64,000 nucleotides of DNA from Eonycteris spelaea (GCA_003508835.1 PUFA01000315.1:1178001-1242000); one strand, 5' to 3'; positions 35,341 through 47,710 are shown, counted from the first letter of the stretch. Translations and numbers: made by a program. Notes: generated by a model from the letters alone, not told the origin.

Positions 35341-38279
35341 AGTACAGCACTGGGGATTTACTATTAGCACAATAATAAATTTCAGGTAAGTGGGTACATT
35401 ATGATAGGTAAACTTCAGCCCAAAAAATACTGGTCAGAGCAAAGAACTTCTGCAGCATAACTCAGGCAGTAGCCTCTTCCTCCCACCTCAAAACAGTAGT
35501 CTCAGGAATCGATTCCTCTCATCTTGGTCACACCATCTAGGAAAGTTGGAGGAAACTCTCATTAACAAAAATACCACTTTGTGCAACCCAAGGAGTAGAG
35601 GCCCAGAAGTCATCATACTACCAAATAAACCATTTCCAGATCACAGTTTTGTGGTCCTGCTTTTCTAGAGTCTAAAATAATTTATTCCATTGCTTCTCCC
35701 TATTTTTTTCAGTCACCATAAAAGTCATCATTTATCATATTGCTCATTATTTATCACATGAACTTAAGTCCCATATTTTCCCATAAATCCATGTGTGGTC
35801 TCCCCTTGTCCTCCATCCCTTTCTCTCTTTCCAATACCTCTGCACGATGGACACATCAAATCTGCTTTCTTAGCATAATCACATTGTCCTTGACACTATC
35901 ACAGTTTATTTCTAGATAGCTTTGCCTTGACTAAATCTTATCCTCTGCAAAAATGCCTCACTAGCCTTATCAACATTGGTTTGTTTTTTAATTCCCAAGT
36001 CATATATATCAGGAGAGAGAAGATTCTCTTTTCTCGTTCATTGTTACTTCCTGACAGTCGTATCTTCTTTTTCCTACAAACTTTTCACTTGTGTGGAATT
36101 GCTAATTCTTTACTCCTAGTCCTGTACCTCATTCATACCTAAGGTGACCAACCAACTGTTCCAGTTTGCCTAGGACTGTGGAGGTTCTGGGAAAAAGGAG
36201 CTTTTAGTTATAAAACCACAATAGATTAGCCATTTTCTATTTCTTGACTTGAAGTTACTGTTTTGGTGCTACTTTTCTCTAATACCCAAGGATATCAGAT
36301 TCTGATCTATACAACACTTAAACTTACTATTTATGATGACCTCATTTCCCAATAACTTGTTTACTGCTCTCTCTTGGTTACCCTCTCCCATTGCAACACC
36401 TTGACAATTACTGCTACTAGAACCTGCTGCACCACCTCCGATATCCTAATTCCCAACCTCATTTTCCAATATCTTTCTCAGTAGCTCACAACTTTTAAAA
36501 TCTTTACTTCAACAATATCTAGACCTTTTGGACACAGCCAATGTATTGAGTCCATGGATTTGTCATTTTTACTCTGCTCATTTTAGTTTATATCTTCTCT
36601 TGTCTACCTTAAATTTAATGATCAATCATATGCTGCTATTTACAGAGTAGTTCTATCAGTAAGTTCTAATCTATCCTGATTAGGAACCAGCAGTGTGTTC
36701 TGAATCACAAACCAACATTAGCCTGATTGATGCTACAAAACAGTTCCTGTAGATTGACTGGGTAACTGTAGAATTCCTCAGTAACTAAAACCTAAAAAAG
36801 CATGATTGTGAAAATGATGGGGATATGAAATTGTGTTATACAGTATGGTGAAGACAAAGAGTACCAAGAAACAGAGCATTTTCTCACTGGGGTTGGCTTA
36901 ACCTAGTCAAATTAGAAGGGAACTAGAAAATGACAAGAAAACACCTGATGAAAATTTCAATCCACTTAATCTGTAGGGCAGAATACAAAAACCATATAAA
37001 CATACTTGGATTTGAACAATGAATTCTGCAAGGATGCTGTGCATTTTAACTATATCAATAACTGGCATCTGTTTAAAAATTAAAACAAAACAAAACAAAA
37101 TTGAAAAAGCTAAACAAATAGAGCTAAGGTGCTGGAAAGTGGTTTCAATTTATATAAATCTTTGGAAAAGTCATGCTTTCAGAACAAAAACACACTGATC
37201 AACTGTATTCTAAAGAGATTAGGTTTAGTTAATTAATGTTAAAATTTGTTCAGAGAAAATAGCCAAGGAACACCAACAGGTTCCAGTTAATGCAGAATGT
37301 ATTAATATTTATTGTACATATAATCACCAGAGAAAATAAGCCTATTTTGAGCCATTATAGGTAATATACAATGTTCTTAAATTTAATTTTAGTAATAGAT
37401 ATGCTATTATATAATTACTTTTGGTACCGTGTTGGCTGATATTTTTTAAATTCCTTAAGTTTCCTAAGGATTTCTTCAAAAATAACACCCTCTCATACAT
37501 TTTGCTATACCAAATGGTAGATGGAAAAATCCTCCAATTATATACTGAGTACAGAGTACTAGGGCCTATGGCCCAAAATCTTTATTTCATAATTGGCAAT
37601 GCATATAGAAAATATTTAAAACTAAAAAAAGAAAAAAACAAATGAGTAAGATATTTTCTATATGTTAAAAAGTGTGCTAAATCATTTGCTAAAGTTCAGC
37701 AATTATTTTTTTGGTCAGGTTACTCTGGAATCATCATTGCCCATTAGGTTCCAACAAATGTAGATGTAGAAGGTAAGTTTAAAAAAATGCCCCATTATTA
37801 ATGGAGGAAGAAAGTCTAATAAGAACTATTACCTGATTTTAGTTGATCTTAAGTATCTTTTTTAAAGTCTTTCCACCTTGGACTGGTAATTAATTAATAG
37901 CAAAAGTCTTTCAGAGCTTCCTCCTTCTACTAATATCAATATGATGATTCAGTTCACAGGCAGTGATTCCTTCTTTTTCTTTCATTTTTTTAAATTTGTT
38001 ACCTAATCCAATTATTCGATTTTATAAAAGTTTGTAAAAATATGTAAAATTTCTTTTTTAACCTTCCTGAAATTCCAGTATTGTACCAATTAAAACCACA
38101 TAAAACTTAAATGAGTTACTGTTAGAAATAGAATTATAACTAATATTAAATGAATTAATGATTAGCTAATTTTGAGGATTTTAACTTATTTAAAGGAAAG
38201 AATAAAACAACAAGGATTACTTCTGGGATGCCCAGTGCCACAATGCATGTCATTCCAAGTAGCAATAACACTTTTCAAA
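35341..38279. other. Unassigned DNA with a short DNA-transposon-like fragment
   Basis: Bases 35640-36600 are pyrimidine-rich and may contain an old LINE sense strand, but no diagnostic word was found. At about 36138-36220, AAGGTGACCAACCAACTGTTCCAGTTTGCC followed by GGACTGTGGAGG recalls the end of a palindromic mammalian repeat ('GGTGACCAACTGTCCCGGTTTGCCCGGGACTG'), heavily truncated. The remainder is ordinary AT-rich sequence. Confidence 0.4.
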
Positions 38280-38299
38280 ATATTGACTTTAAAGTTTAT

Positions 38300-38444
38300 T
38301 TTTTTTGTATTTTTTCTTTGATTAGAGTAGTAAAACATTCAACTTTAGACTTAGAAGAATTACAAGTACAGTACACAGAATTTCTGTGTACTCCTTACCT
38401 ATATTTACCAAATGTTAATATTTTTATCTTACTTACTTACTCAG

Positions 38445-38478
<34 letters not shown>

Positions 38479-38904
38479 TTCTGAATCATTTGAAAGGAAA
38501 TTACAGACAACAAATCTATTTATCCTTATTGTTTTATTGTCTAGTTTCTAAAATCAAGACACTTTAGTCATTATGATCAGAAAATTAACATTGTAAAATA
38601 ATATATAATCTTCAGTATTTAATCAGATTTCAGAGTATAAAAATTGTCCCAATGATATTCTTTATAACAAAAGAAAATTCCATTTATTAATTACATTTGA
38701 TTGTCCTGTGTTGTTAATATCCTTACTCTACAGAATTTCTCTTTCTTTCTGTGTCAAGAGATTGACTTTTCAAAGAGTAGGTCAGTTATTTCATGAGTAT
38801 GCCTTGGCTCAGTTTATTTGATGCTTCCTGGTGATTAGATTATGATTTTTTTTTAAAGTATCACATTCCTGATGTATCTTTTTCTGTACATCATATCAGG
38901 AGGG
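38300..38904 (-). mobile_element. Old LINE-1 3' UTR, minus strand, left part (split by younger L1)
   Basis: Landmarks are AAGAATTACAAGTACAGTAC (38355-38374), CACAGAATTTCTGTGTACTC, CTGAATCATTTGAAAGGAAATTACAGAC (start 38481) and GATCAGAAAATTAACATTG. They continue with AATTGTCCCAATGATATTCTTTATA, TTCAAAGAGTAGGTCAGTTATTTCATGAG (about 38768) and ATGCTTCCTGGTGATTAGATTATG. This is the antisense order of an old L1 3' UTR ('...GAGTACAGGTCAGTTATTTTGTAGAATG...GATGTTTCCTCATGATTAGATT...'). The sequence runs into ACATCATATCAGGAGGGACATGATTTT and resumes after the nested L1 at 39306. Confidence 0.8.
38447..38475. repeat. (AC)14 microsatellite
   Basis: AC run of 29 bases within the old L1 3' UTR. Confidence 0.94.
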
Positions 38905-39305
38905 ACATGATTTTAAAAATTATTTTATATTAGTTTCAGGCATATAGCCTAATGTTTAGACATTTATATAATTTATGAAGTGATCCTCCCGATTAACCTA
39001 GTACCCACCTGGCACCAAACATTGTTATTACAATATTATTGACTATATTCCCTATGCTGTGCTTCACATCCCCATGATTATTTTGTAACTAACAATTTGT
39101 ATTCTTAATCTCTTCATAATTTTTCACATAGCCCACCAATCCTATCCCATCTAGCAATCACTAGTCTGTTATCTGTATCTATGAATCTGTTTTTGTTTTG
39201 TTTTGTTGTTCATTTATTTTGCTATTTAGATTCCACATGTAAGTGAAATCATATGGTATTTGTCTTTCTCTGTCTGACTTATTTCACTTAGCATAACATG
39301 ATTTT
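38905..39305 (-). mobile_element. Nested, 5'-truncated younger LINE-1 with 10-bp target duplication, minus strand
   Basis: The direct repeat ACATGATTTT occurs at 38905-38914 and 39296-39305. Between them lies a 381-base L1 3' end in antisense: TTATATTAGTTTCAGGCATA, TAGTACCCACCTGGCACCAA (38999-39018), TTGACTATATTCCCTATGCTG (about 39039), ATTTTGTAACTAACAATTTGTA, AGATTCCACATGTAAGTGAAATC (about 39228) and TTTCACTTAGCATA. The flanks join exactly into the older L1 3' UTR, so the pre-insertion site can be inferred. The expected poly(T) at the left junction (an antisense poly(A) tail) is missing or reduced to the TTTT of the duplication. Confidence 0.9.
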
Positions 39306-39540
39306 GAATTGTCCCTTACTGGTGATGGTTCAAGTGACCAAATCTCTTCATACAAATGGTTTTCTTCATTGTAAAATTACTATTTTCTCATTGTAATTAA
39401 AACATCTTGTGATTGGATGCTTGTAGGGGGGATCTTTGAGATTATGTAAATATTTGGTTACTTGTCAAAATTTCACCACTATTTTTTAGCATCCATAATA
39501 ACTATTGCCTGAATCAATTATTATTATGAGGACCAGGTGA
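39306..39540 (-). mobile_element. Old LINE-1 3' UTR, minus strand, right part
   Basis: Continuation of 38300-38904 after the nested insertion. Landmarks are GAATTGTCCCTTACTGGTGATGG (about 39305), GTAAAATTACTATTTTCTCATTGTAATTAA (about 39372), TGAGATTATGTAAATATTTGG, TTAGCATCCATAATAACTATTGCCTGAATCAATTATTATTATG. The words and order are those of the same old L1 3' UTR. Confidence 0.8.
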
Positions 39541-40889
39541 CTCCAGGCTGAGGGCAGGAATAGAAGATAGGCCTCAGATATTATTATAGTGACAGAAGGC
39601 AAAGTAGCACTTAGCATTAATCAAAACATGTCAAAGGACAAAGAAGCCATTTAAAGGGACTCCGCTGTCAAAATCTGGGGCAATTTGAGCATCAAAATAA
39701 GTAATACTTGTAAAACATTTATAACTCATTTACTAAAATAAGAATCAGTAACCATTCTGAAATAAATAAATTAAGAGGAAACTTTTCCTTATAGAAGATA
39801 TTTAATTACTAAATGCAGACAAATGATAGAATTCAAAAATCACCGTATGAAAAGAGTTTTAATAAGGAACAGCATCAGTGCTAGGACTTTAGAGAAAGGG
39901 AAATATTAAGGTATCTAAATTCTACAGCTCTTGGATTATAGAGTCACTAAAGAAGTATTTTGTGTCATTCACAATTTTTCTAAAATAAATTTAGCACTAG
40001 GTATACATCTTACTTGGAGTATCTCTTCTGGCATGGTTTCAAGTTAAGTAAGGTATAGACTTAAAGCATTCACAGCAATAGCCAGGAAGGCAAAGAATAA
40101 ACTTCAATGAGAAGTCATTAAATATGGGAGAGTTGTCTATTTTCCAATTAGCAAGATTTCACAAACCTGGTAGAACTCCTGAAATCATTGACATGCTCCT
40201 CCAGCTAGTGATTTAATATACAAGTATGCAAGCATAGACCTGGCCATCTCTCATTCTATCCCTTTAAGAAAGAGAACATTACTTCCATGGATAATGGGGA
40301 TCTACTGGCTTTCACTGAGAACTAGTTTGTTTTAAGGAGGCTAATCTAGTAAAAACAGCAGTGTGTAGGACATAGGACACTTTCAGGTTGGCCTGTGTTT
40401 ACATTAAAACAAAGCATACTCTTTGATCACCTACTGCAAAATGTGTCTTCTTTTCTTGGAGAAGCAAATTTGGCATCTTTACCATCTGATTTTTAGAGAC
40501 TGACAGAGAAACTTTATTGCATTTTAAGAAATGAGTTTTGTCTGGCAGAAATGTACTTTTACTAGCATGATGCAAGGGCAAAGAAATTCTAAATGCAGTA
40601 TGTGCACTGGTATGTGTAGGGCAGGGTAGAAGATGCTGTAAATAGACCTTTGCTTCCCTTCTTGATCCAAAAATTATAGAAGGCACCCAATATTGATGGT
40701 CTAATATTGGGCTGTAACTGGAATATGACATATATGGAATGTGATTTAACTGTAGTGGCCAAGAAATAAAGTCAAGCAACTGATAAAAAGTGAATGGCTG
40801 GTAGAAATTTGTGGCCTAGGAATTAAAAGTGTTGTTGGAGTGGAATAGTATGAAGAACCGTAAAAGAGGAAAACATTCTCCCTTTGTAA
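39541..40889. other. Unassigned DNA
   Basis: No repeat or gene recognised. The longest open frame of the window (126 codons, minus strand, 40399-40779) lies here. It has no recognisable domain, no splice or poly(A) context that I can support, and a composition typical of non-coding antisense sequence. Confidence 0.45.
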
Positions 40890-41355
40890 GACAGTTCTTC
40901 TTCCCTTTGCCTGTCATGTTCTCGCCACAGTGATCTTTCAGTTCATCAAATGCAACACAGCTTTCCCTGGCTCAGGAAGCCTGCACATGTCATTCTTTCT
41001 ATTTGAAATTCACTCGCTTTTATCTATGTAATAGCTATACATTTAAATCTCAGCCCTAATATTCTGTCCTCTGGAATTCTTCTTTAATCTTCCTAACCAG
41101 GTCAGATTTCATTGAAAATAAGATTTAATAGTTATAGCCATGTATTGAAAATAGTTGCAATTCAACATTTATTTGTGATTTTCTTAATTGTCACCTCCTT
41201 TCCTGTTCTATGAGTTCCAGGAGATCAGGCATTATTTTGTTTTGTTTTCTTCCACTTTCTCAATATTCTCTAGGACCTAGGATATTTCCTTGCACAGAGT
41301 ACATTCTAATTGATGATTAATTGAATATATTCTAAGTGATGATTAATTGAATAAA
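40890..41355 (+). mobile_element. LINE-2 (L2) 3' end, plus strand
   Basis: Order: CAGTGATCTTTCAGTTCATCAAATGCAACAC (start 40927; L2 'AGTGATCTTTCTAAAATGCAAATC'), TTTAAATCTCAGCCCTAATATTCTGTCCTCTGGAATTCTTC. It continues with AATTGTCACCTCCTTTCC, TTCTATGAGTTCCAGGAGATCAGGC (about 41205), TCTAGGACCTAGGATATTTCCTTGCACAGAGTACATTCTAATTGATG. The final part equals the L2 tail 'CCTAGCACAGTGCCTGGCACAGAGTAGGTGCTCAATAAAT'. A 26-bp tandem duplication has been added at the very end. Confidence 0.75.
41303..41354. repeat. 26-bp tandem duplication at the L2 tail
   Basis: Bases 41303-41328 and 41329-41354 are a near-exact tandem pair (ATTCTAATTGATGATTAATT versus ATTCTAAGTGATGATTAATT, same continuation GAATA). L2 3' tails often carry short tandem units, so the duplicate could be part of the original tail or a later slippage product. 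Confidence 0.93.
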
Positions 41356-44300
41356 ACTTAGAAGGGAGTGCTGACCATGGATATCGAAATAAAAGCTGAT
41401 GATGCATAACTAGGAAAAACAATTAAAAAAATAACAGCTAAAGAAATTCCATTAATTTTTCTGGATGATTCCTCTAATGACCAGGATATCTTTGGAGACA
41501 AGTATGGCACCACTGTCTTAAAAGCATCAACCAGAAATGGACACAGAAATTAAAAAAAAAATTTATAACAAAACCATCTTTTATTACTGAAACACATTAT
41601 AACTTAATATGTGTGTTACTTGTTTTAATACAATAATGTCCAGTGTGTATTTTAAGTCCCTTTTTGATGAATAATTTCTCATTCAGAAATACTAAAACTT
41701 TTACCTAAAATCGTAATTAGTATTGGCTCAGAAAAACTCAAGCCCATGCCTTCCAAATATGTTAAGGTGCTAGAAAAAGTACATCAATAATTTAATTCAT
41801 ATAATTTATTAATGGCATGTTAGTATATGGAATTTTTAATAATAATTTGTTGCTTAAATTGAACTATATTTCATTTTCCTAACCCTGCCAAAGATAGACA
41901 ATAACTAATATTTTCACTTTGATTATGAAAAGGAAATTCAAAAATGCTAAAATAATTTTTAAATAACAAAATGTAATTATTGTCAGCTAGAAGTCATGTT
42001 AAGAGGTGCTTCTGTAACAAGTATCATCAATGGTATTTGGTTCACGTATTATCATTAAAACCAGATTACTTTAGTTTTTACTTTGAACTGAAATTTAAAA
42101 ATTGTGAGATATCAGATTCTAGAGATTAAATAGTAAATAAAAATAAATTCAACTTTCATGTCTGCTAGCTAAATGTTAATGTCATGCTTCCATACAATAT
42201 GTGAGTGTTCCACTATGTTCCTGATTCTTTTATATCTTTATTCACTTCACATGCGGCCCTATATTATTTCAGGTCTGTTCTAGCGAAGGCATTTATTAAA
42301 TGTTTATGTATATATTCTCTGTGTTAAAAATGAACATTTACAAAGGTTTGGTTGTTCTTTAGCAAAACAATTATCTATTGAAGAAAATATTTTGAAGACT
42401 CCAAGTGATTTTTAATAAATATGCATTATAGTTATGTAAGAGACCTATGTTTTCCACTAGCTGACAAGTGTTGAATATTGAGAGATAATTTCTCAGATTT
42501 TAAAATAATTTGTATACCTAGATATACTTCTCTAATATTTACACAAAGCAAGAATTTTAGAAAATTACTTATAAAAATTCACTGTATGCTTAGGAAATTT
42601 AATGCTTAGAAAAATTCCATTTTATTATTATGTAGTTAAAATGCATTTATTCTTTCCTATTTTTACGCATTTAATTTATATTTCTTACATCTATTTTCTT
42701 AAGAAATCTAAAACACTGGGCCATTCTTTGTTTGCTATAGTCGTACTATATTAAATATTCATCTTTATAATTTATTAATGTCTTACATTTGTATAGTTAC
42801 TTTCATTTGCCAAATGATTTCACCATATTTACCTCTTTGTCGCAATAATTCAATTGTCAGTAGAGCAGAAATCTGTTCCTTTTTACCATTAGAAAAAATG
42901 AATACTTAGATTAAATGATTGCTCAAGATCAGACAGGAATAATGTGGGAATCTTAACCTTGAATTCAGTTTTTCTTTTGAATCCAGGGATTTTATCTGTA
43001 TCAGGGGCACTTTTTATTGTTTTTCAAGGTCAAGTCTGCCTCACATTTTAAACTTGCGGAAATCCCCCTTATCCAAATAAGTATTCAATTTTAACTCTAT
43101 GATTAATTTAGAATCTAGTGGATGTTATTTTGTTAGAAATTTAGATCTTTAGATAATTAAGTTTTCACATTATTTTAAATGCCCATTAAGTAGAAAGAAT
43201 ATAAAGGTAAACATAGTCAATCTGTGTCCCCACTCATACAACATGGGAATAATTTCGATATGGGAAGGCTATGGAAAGTGCAGTGAGAACATTCAGAGCA
43301 TCTAAGACTATCTGAGGGTAGAAGGGAGTCTTCTCTAGAGGACTTTGATTGGATGGAGAGTAGACACCAGGTGGTTGTGCAAGAGGATGGCGTCATCATA
43401 AACAGAACAAGCTACCGCTGCAAAATCATGAATGAATGGAAAGCCAAGGAAACAAATATAATTTAGTTTCACTATAATTTAAAGGAAGAAAAGATGATTA
43501 GTTTGTTGTACTCATTTTATATAATATATTAGTTATAGTTATTTTTCATTCTCTAATTAGCACATTAAGGCTAATGGCTATATATTATCAATCTCTAATT
43601 TTCATGGCACTTGATATAGTAAGGGCCTAATGAGCAACTGCTAAAGGAAACAAGTATTCAGGTTCACACTAATACAATAATGGGTTTCTTTTTTCTAAAC
43701 AGCTCTCTTCCAACTCTTTGCTTATTTGAATCAACAAGTAAATTATGATTTTTTATTTTTGTTTATATTGATGTTTTATTTAAAACAAAGTGAATGTATG
43801 TAAACTATCCATATCATGGCTAATTGCATAGATAGCTTTAATTTTTAAATTTAAAATAATACAATAAATCTTTATTGAGTATCTGCCATAAGGAAAACAA
43901 ATATGTTAGTTCCCAGAGGTCTATAGAAATGAATACATATATGATAGCATTCTTAACAAATTGTCCTATCTGAAAATTCTCAAAATTGTCCATTCTTTTC
44001 AATTTAAGCATGTTTAGCAACCCAGTAGATACAAAATTATATATGTAATTTGTCCATGTATTAGCTTATTTTGTATCAATATAGGTAAATTTTAAAACTG
44101 AGGTAGAAATTAAGAAATCACTGTATATTTAAGTATATTGTCAAAGTGGTAAAAAAAGAGAAAAGCATCTCATTAAGTTTCTATTTTTTAGTAGTAACTG
44201 TGTATGACAGACATGGGGACCCATAGGAAATCATGCTTTGTTAGAATTTTTGTATGTGCTTGTTGTTTCCAAGCACTTTATATCCTCTAAAGCACTTACT

Positions 44301-44875
44301 AGAGTAAAACTGTGAATTAAAAAATGACTATGGGTGTAATTGGTTTCATAAACTAACTTACCTTCAATTTTAAATATTAAACTGTCTATCCAAAACTACA
44401 ATTAGCCACTTATAAAAGAGTTCTACTAGAGAACCCCTTTAAATGTCACTATAAATTTTTATTTTGCAAGATAATTGTTTATTTGGGTTGCCAAAAGAAA
44501 TGTATTTTTCTTAGGACGTTTTACAGAGCTCTATATCCTTAAGATGTTTATTTCTGTCAAAGTTAGTCAAAAGTCATAACTATTTTCAAATACTATTACT
44601 TTGTTATTTTTAGTGTTTTTAATTTATAAGATTTCATTGGAACTTTTCCAGACTGGAAATATGATAGTATAGTCAGTTGTCTGGCTCAAGGAAAAAGTTG
44701 CACTGCCAACATTCTATAGAAACAAAATTTTGATACTGTATGAAGAATAGAAATCTCTATAGGAGAAACATACTGTTAAGTCCAGGAAGATACTCCTTAG
44801 TAAAAGATTTTGAATAATAATTCTCTTCCCAGAGCCCATAGTAAGACATTGTAAGACAGATAACTGCTATATGTA
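41356..44875. other. Unassigned AT-rich DNA with one MIR-like fragment
   Basis: About 3.5 kb with no gene. A probable minus-strand MIR lies at 42768-42965 and is listed separately. The patch at 43200-43450 is less AT-rich and unrecognised. A weak MIR-like trace lies near 44260-44300. Confidence 0.45.
42768..42965 (-). mobile_element. MIR-type SINE, minus strand
   Basis: TCTTACATTTGTATAGTTACTTTCATTTGCCAAATGATTTCACCATATTTACCTC is the antisense head of a MIR variant ('CTTACATTTGTATAGTGCTTTACAGTTTACAAAGCGCTTTCACATACATTATCTC'). After it come AAAAAATGAATACTTAGATTAAATGATTGCTCAAGATCAGACAGG and GGGAATCTTAACCTTGAATTCAG, which match the 'TTAAGTGACTTGCCCAAGGTCACACAG...GGATTCGAACCCAGG' part. Confidence 0.7.
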
Positions 44876-44879
44876 ATAT

Positions 44880-45180
44880 GTGAAGGATACAACTAAGAAC
44901 AAAAGACATGGTCCCTGCTCTTGAGTATACATTTGAATTAGAGACTCACATATTATTCCAGCAGTCATGCACATTATAAATTCCATGATGTAAAATACAT
45001 GTAACCATGTAACAGATGGCTTTATCTAGTGTGGGGGACTGAGAAAAACAAGGAATTAAATAAGAGTATAAACAGTAAAAAATAAGTACTCCAGAAAGTG
45101 GGAACTATGTCAACTGAGAATGACTATAGTGTAATTAAAGGCAATAGGGGAATAAAAGCCAATGAAGCTGAATGAGAGAG
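44880..45180 (-). mobile_element. LINE-2 (L2) 3' fragment, minus strand
   Basis: GATACAACTAAGAACAAAAGACATGGTCCCTGCTCTTGAG starts near 44887 and is the antisense L2 tail ('GATACAGCAGTGAACAAAACAGACAAAGTCCCTGCCCTCATGGAG'). Later words (AGTATAAACAGTAAAAAATAAG, AGAAAGTGGGAACTATGTCAACTGAGAATGAC) are consistent but weak. Confidence 0.5.
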
Positions 45181-46640
45181 GAGTTTTTGCACCAGAGACT
45201 AAATCTAAAGTCTCCAAGCATAGTCTAAGTCCAGAAAATACTATTTACTATTGCACCCGCTTCTGCTGCTCCTGCTCCCAACCTTGGGATTAACAACTGC
45301 TGGGCCAACCTAGACTTTCCTGAAAGAGACCAGGTCCCTGCAAGAATGACTAAATCCAAAGCTACACACTAGAGCTTAAGTCCCCTTCTCAAATTTAAAA
45401 AATATCTGGCAAATAAGAATTATTAATCTCATCATTAACCATTTTACAACACATAGATACAGGAATTTAGAACACATGTATTTCTCAAAAGTCTAATCTT
45501 TTCATTTTTTTGTTTTTAATAATTTTATTACTTTTTAATTGTCCTCAATGAATTTTTAACTGTCATCACAGAAACTTTTGATTTTGAAAACATGCTTTAT
45601 GAATGATTATAATATGTTATGCTCTTTTGAACCCATTGCCTTCCTATAGTACTTTTTTTTACATACTTCTTTGGAATGTTCTGTGAAATGTTTTAGCCTA
45701 CTTATCAGGAATAGTGATGAGAATATTTCTCTATATATCTGTATATTTTGTATATTCTATAGTGGAAATTTAAATTTGTCTTGACAACAGAATCTGCATC
45801 TATACGTTTATGAATCATTTAATTTTTTTTTGTAAATATCAGTCTGGGATTCACTCATTAACCTTTGGAAAATCCTGAACCTGGGGAATAACCACCTATA
45901 CATACTTAGATGTTTTCGTTGTTTAGTTAATATGTTTAATTATGCAATAAGCTGCCACCATTGAGGATAACATATAAATTGCAAAGATTATTATATTGTA
46001 AAAATACATTTTACCACTAAAAGTGGAAGGGAGACTAGGGGGGATCCTGAACCTAAGAAGGAGAACAACTATGAAGAAAAAGTATTTCCCCAAACCATGG
46101 TGGAAGACTGATATCTAAGAAGAGACACATACAGTTAGGAAATTCCTGTGACTGGTACTTGTGAGGTCATTAAGAGTCATAAAATCTCATAATTATAAAT
46201 GATGTTACACTTGAGAGGTAAACTTTAAAGAATAAATAAAGTCAGTGCCCATGTTCTGCGGAGCAAAGCCATTAACACGGACAGATTTTGAGGTAACTTT
46301 AGTTTGGATAGTCTAAAAAAAGGGGGAGGGATCAAATAATTTAGAGACTCTCATTGAAGACTTATACTATTTTATTATTTTGTGATTATTTTCTTTTCTC
46401 TCTTTGCTATAGCACTTATTTTTATCTGGATTCACCCTCTACTACCCCAACTTTTCTCACCTTTGCCTTGATCAATAAAAAAAAGAAAGAAAAGATAACT
46501 TTTGCGGAATTGCCTATTTTATTAAAATACAAATCAAGTTTCTAATTAAAATGTGCAACCGACACCATAATTTTATCTGTATTTTTTCATAAAATCACAG
46601 TTAAATTTTAATTATATTTAATTACAATCTCAAGTGTTTC
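45181..46640. other. Unassigned AT-rich DNA
   Basis: No gene or repeat landmark recognised. A local GC-richer patch lies at 45240-45340. Confidence 0.45.
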
Positions 46641-46879
46641 CTAATGGGGCCAAGCTGCTTTTCTTAAGTATTAACTCATTAAAGGTCATGTTTAATAATG
46701 ATAAATCTTCCTATTCCCTTTGACTTCTTAGTGGTAGCCCAAATGCAATAGCACTGGCTCCACCTGAAACTGCGTTAATTCCATCTATAGGGATTTCTAG
46801 TGATATGTGCAAGTTTCTAGGAAACAAAGCATCTTCTATTTGGCTTCATATTTCTACACTGTGTTTTCTTATTCTTAAT

Positions 46880-46929
46880 GAGAAGAAAAGAAAAAGAAAA
46901 GAAGGAAGAGAGGAGAGGGGGAAGGAAAA
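46880..46929. repeat. 50-bp perfect homopurine tract
   Basis: Fifty consecutive purines on the plus strand (AGAAAAG/GGAAG words, ending GGGGGAAGG), with no pyrimidine. It contains near-mirror segments around AAGAAAAGAAAAAGAAAAG, the arrangement that supports intramolecular triplex (H-DNA). Confidence 0.95.
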
Positions 46930-47200
46930 TTCTCACTGCAGAAAATTCCTTAACAGTATGTATAATGTTTTATTGGGAAATGTTATTTAAAAAATTCTTT
47001 GAAAGTCATTGCAGGAAAAAATGGTTATACTACCTTTTACACTTATCATTTATTCCATACATTCCTTACTTCTTAGAGTCTGCAATGCTTCCCATTTATT
47101 AATTGGCCAGCTAATTGAGAAGAGGAGATATCCATTAAGCGTTCAAAAGAAAGATTGCGTAATATGAATAATAATTGTATGTAAACCTAAAATTAAATCC

Positions 47201-47355
47201 ATCATCTATCTATTATCTATCTATATCTATCTATCTATATATCTATCTATCATCTATCTATCTATCATCTATCTATCTATCTATCTAATCTATCATCATC
47301 TATCATCTATTATCTATTTATCTATCTCTATCATCTATTTACCTATCATCTATCT
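47201..47355. repeat. Compound (ATCT)n tetranucleotide microsatellite
   Basis: About 155 bases of ATCT/TCTA units broken by ATCATCT and TATATCT variants. Interruptions occur throughout, which points to an old and partly stabilised array. Confidence 0.95.
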
Positions 47356-47710
47356 TCCAGATCTAAGAAATACATTATAAAACCTAGGATTTGATTTTAT
47401 TTAGCCTCTTGATTAGCCTTGGGTCAAGGACTTGTTCTTGTTAATAACAACAGCTGTTGTAAATACAAATCCAATCAAATCTTATAGTACTCTTACTTTT
47501 TGTGATTTAGTGTGATACTTTCATAAGAGATTTCCACTTTTTTCTTTTCTCTGCATTACAAATTTAAAATTGCTATACATTGAATTATCTCTACTGCAGT
47601 TAGGGAGAAGAGTGGGAAATGAGTTTTACTATGTAAACACCTGACATCACGATGGTTGTCTTATGAGCTATGCCAAAGGAATGGAAATAACTTAGAACAA
47701 ACATATGTCC

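Noticed and set aside
38228..38551. 107-codon plus-strand frame
   Set aside because: It runs antisense across an old L1 3' UTR and through an (AC)n tract.
40399..40779. Longest open frame of the window, 126 codons on the minus strand
   Set aside because: No domain, signal peptide or family resemblance, no supporting exon signals, and one frame of this length is expected by chance in 64 kb.
47201..47355. CRISPR-like array
   Set aside because: A tetranucleotide microsatellite with no spacers or unique inserts, in a mammalian genome.
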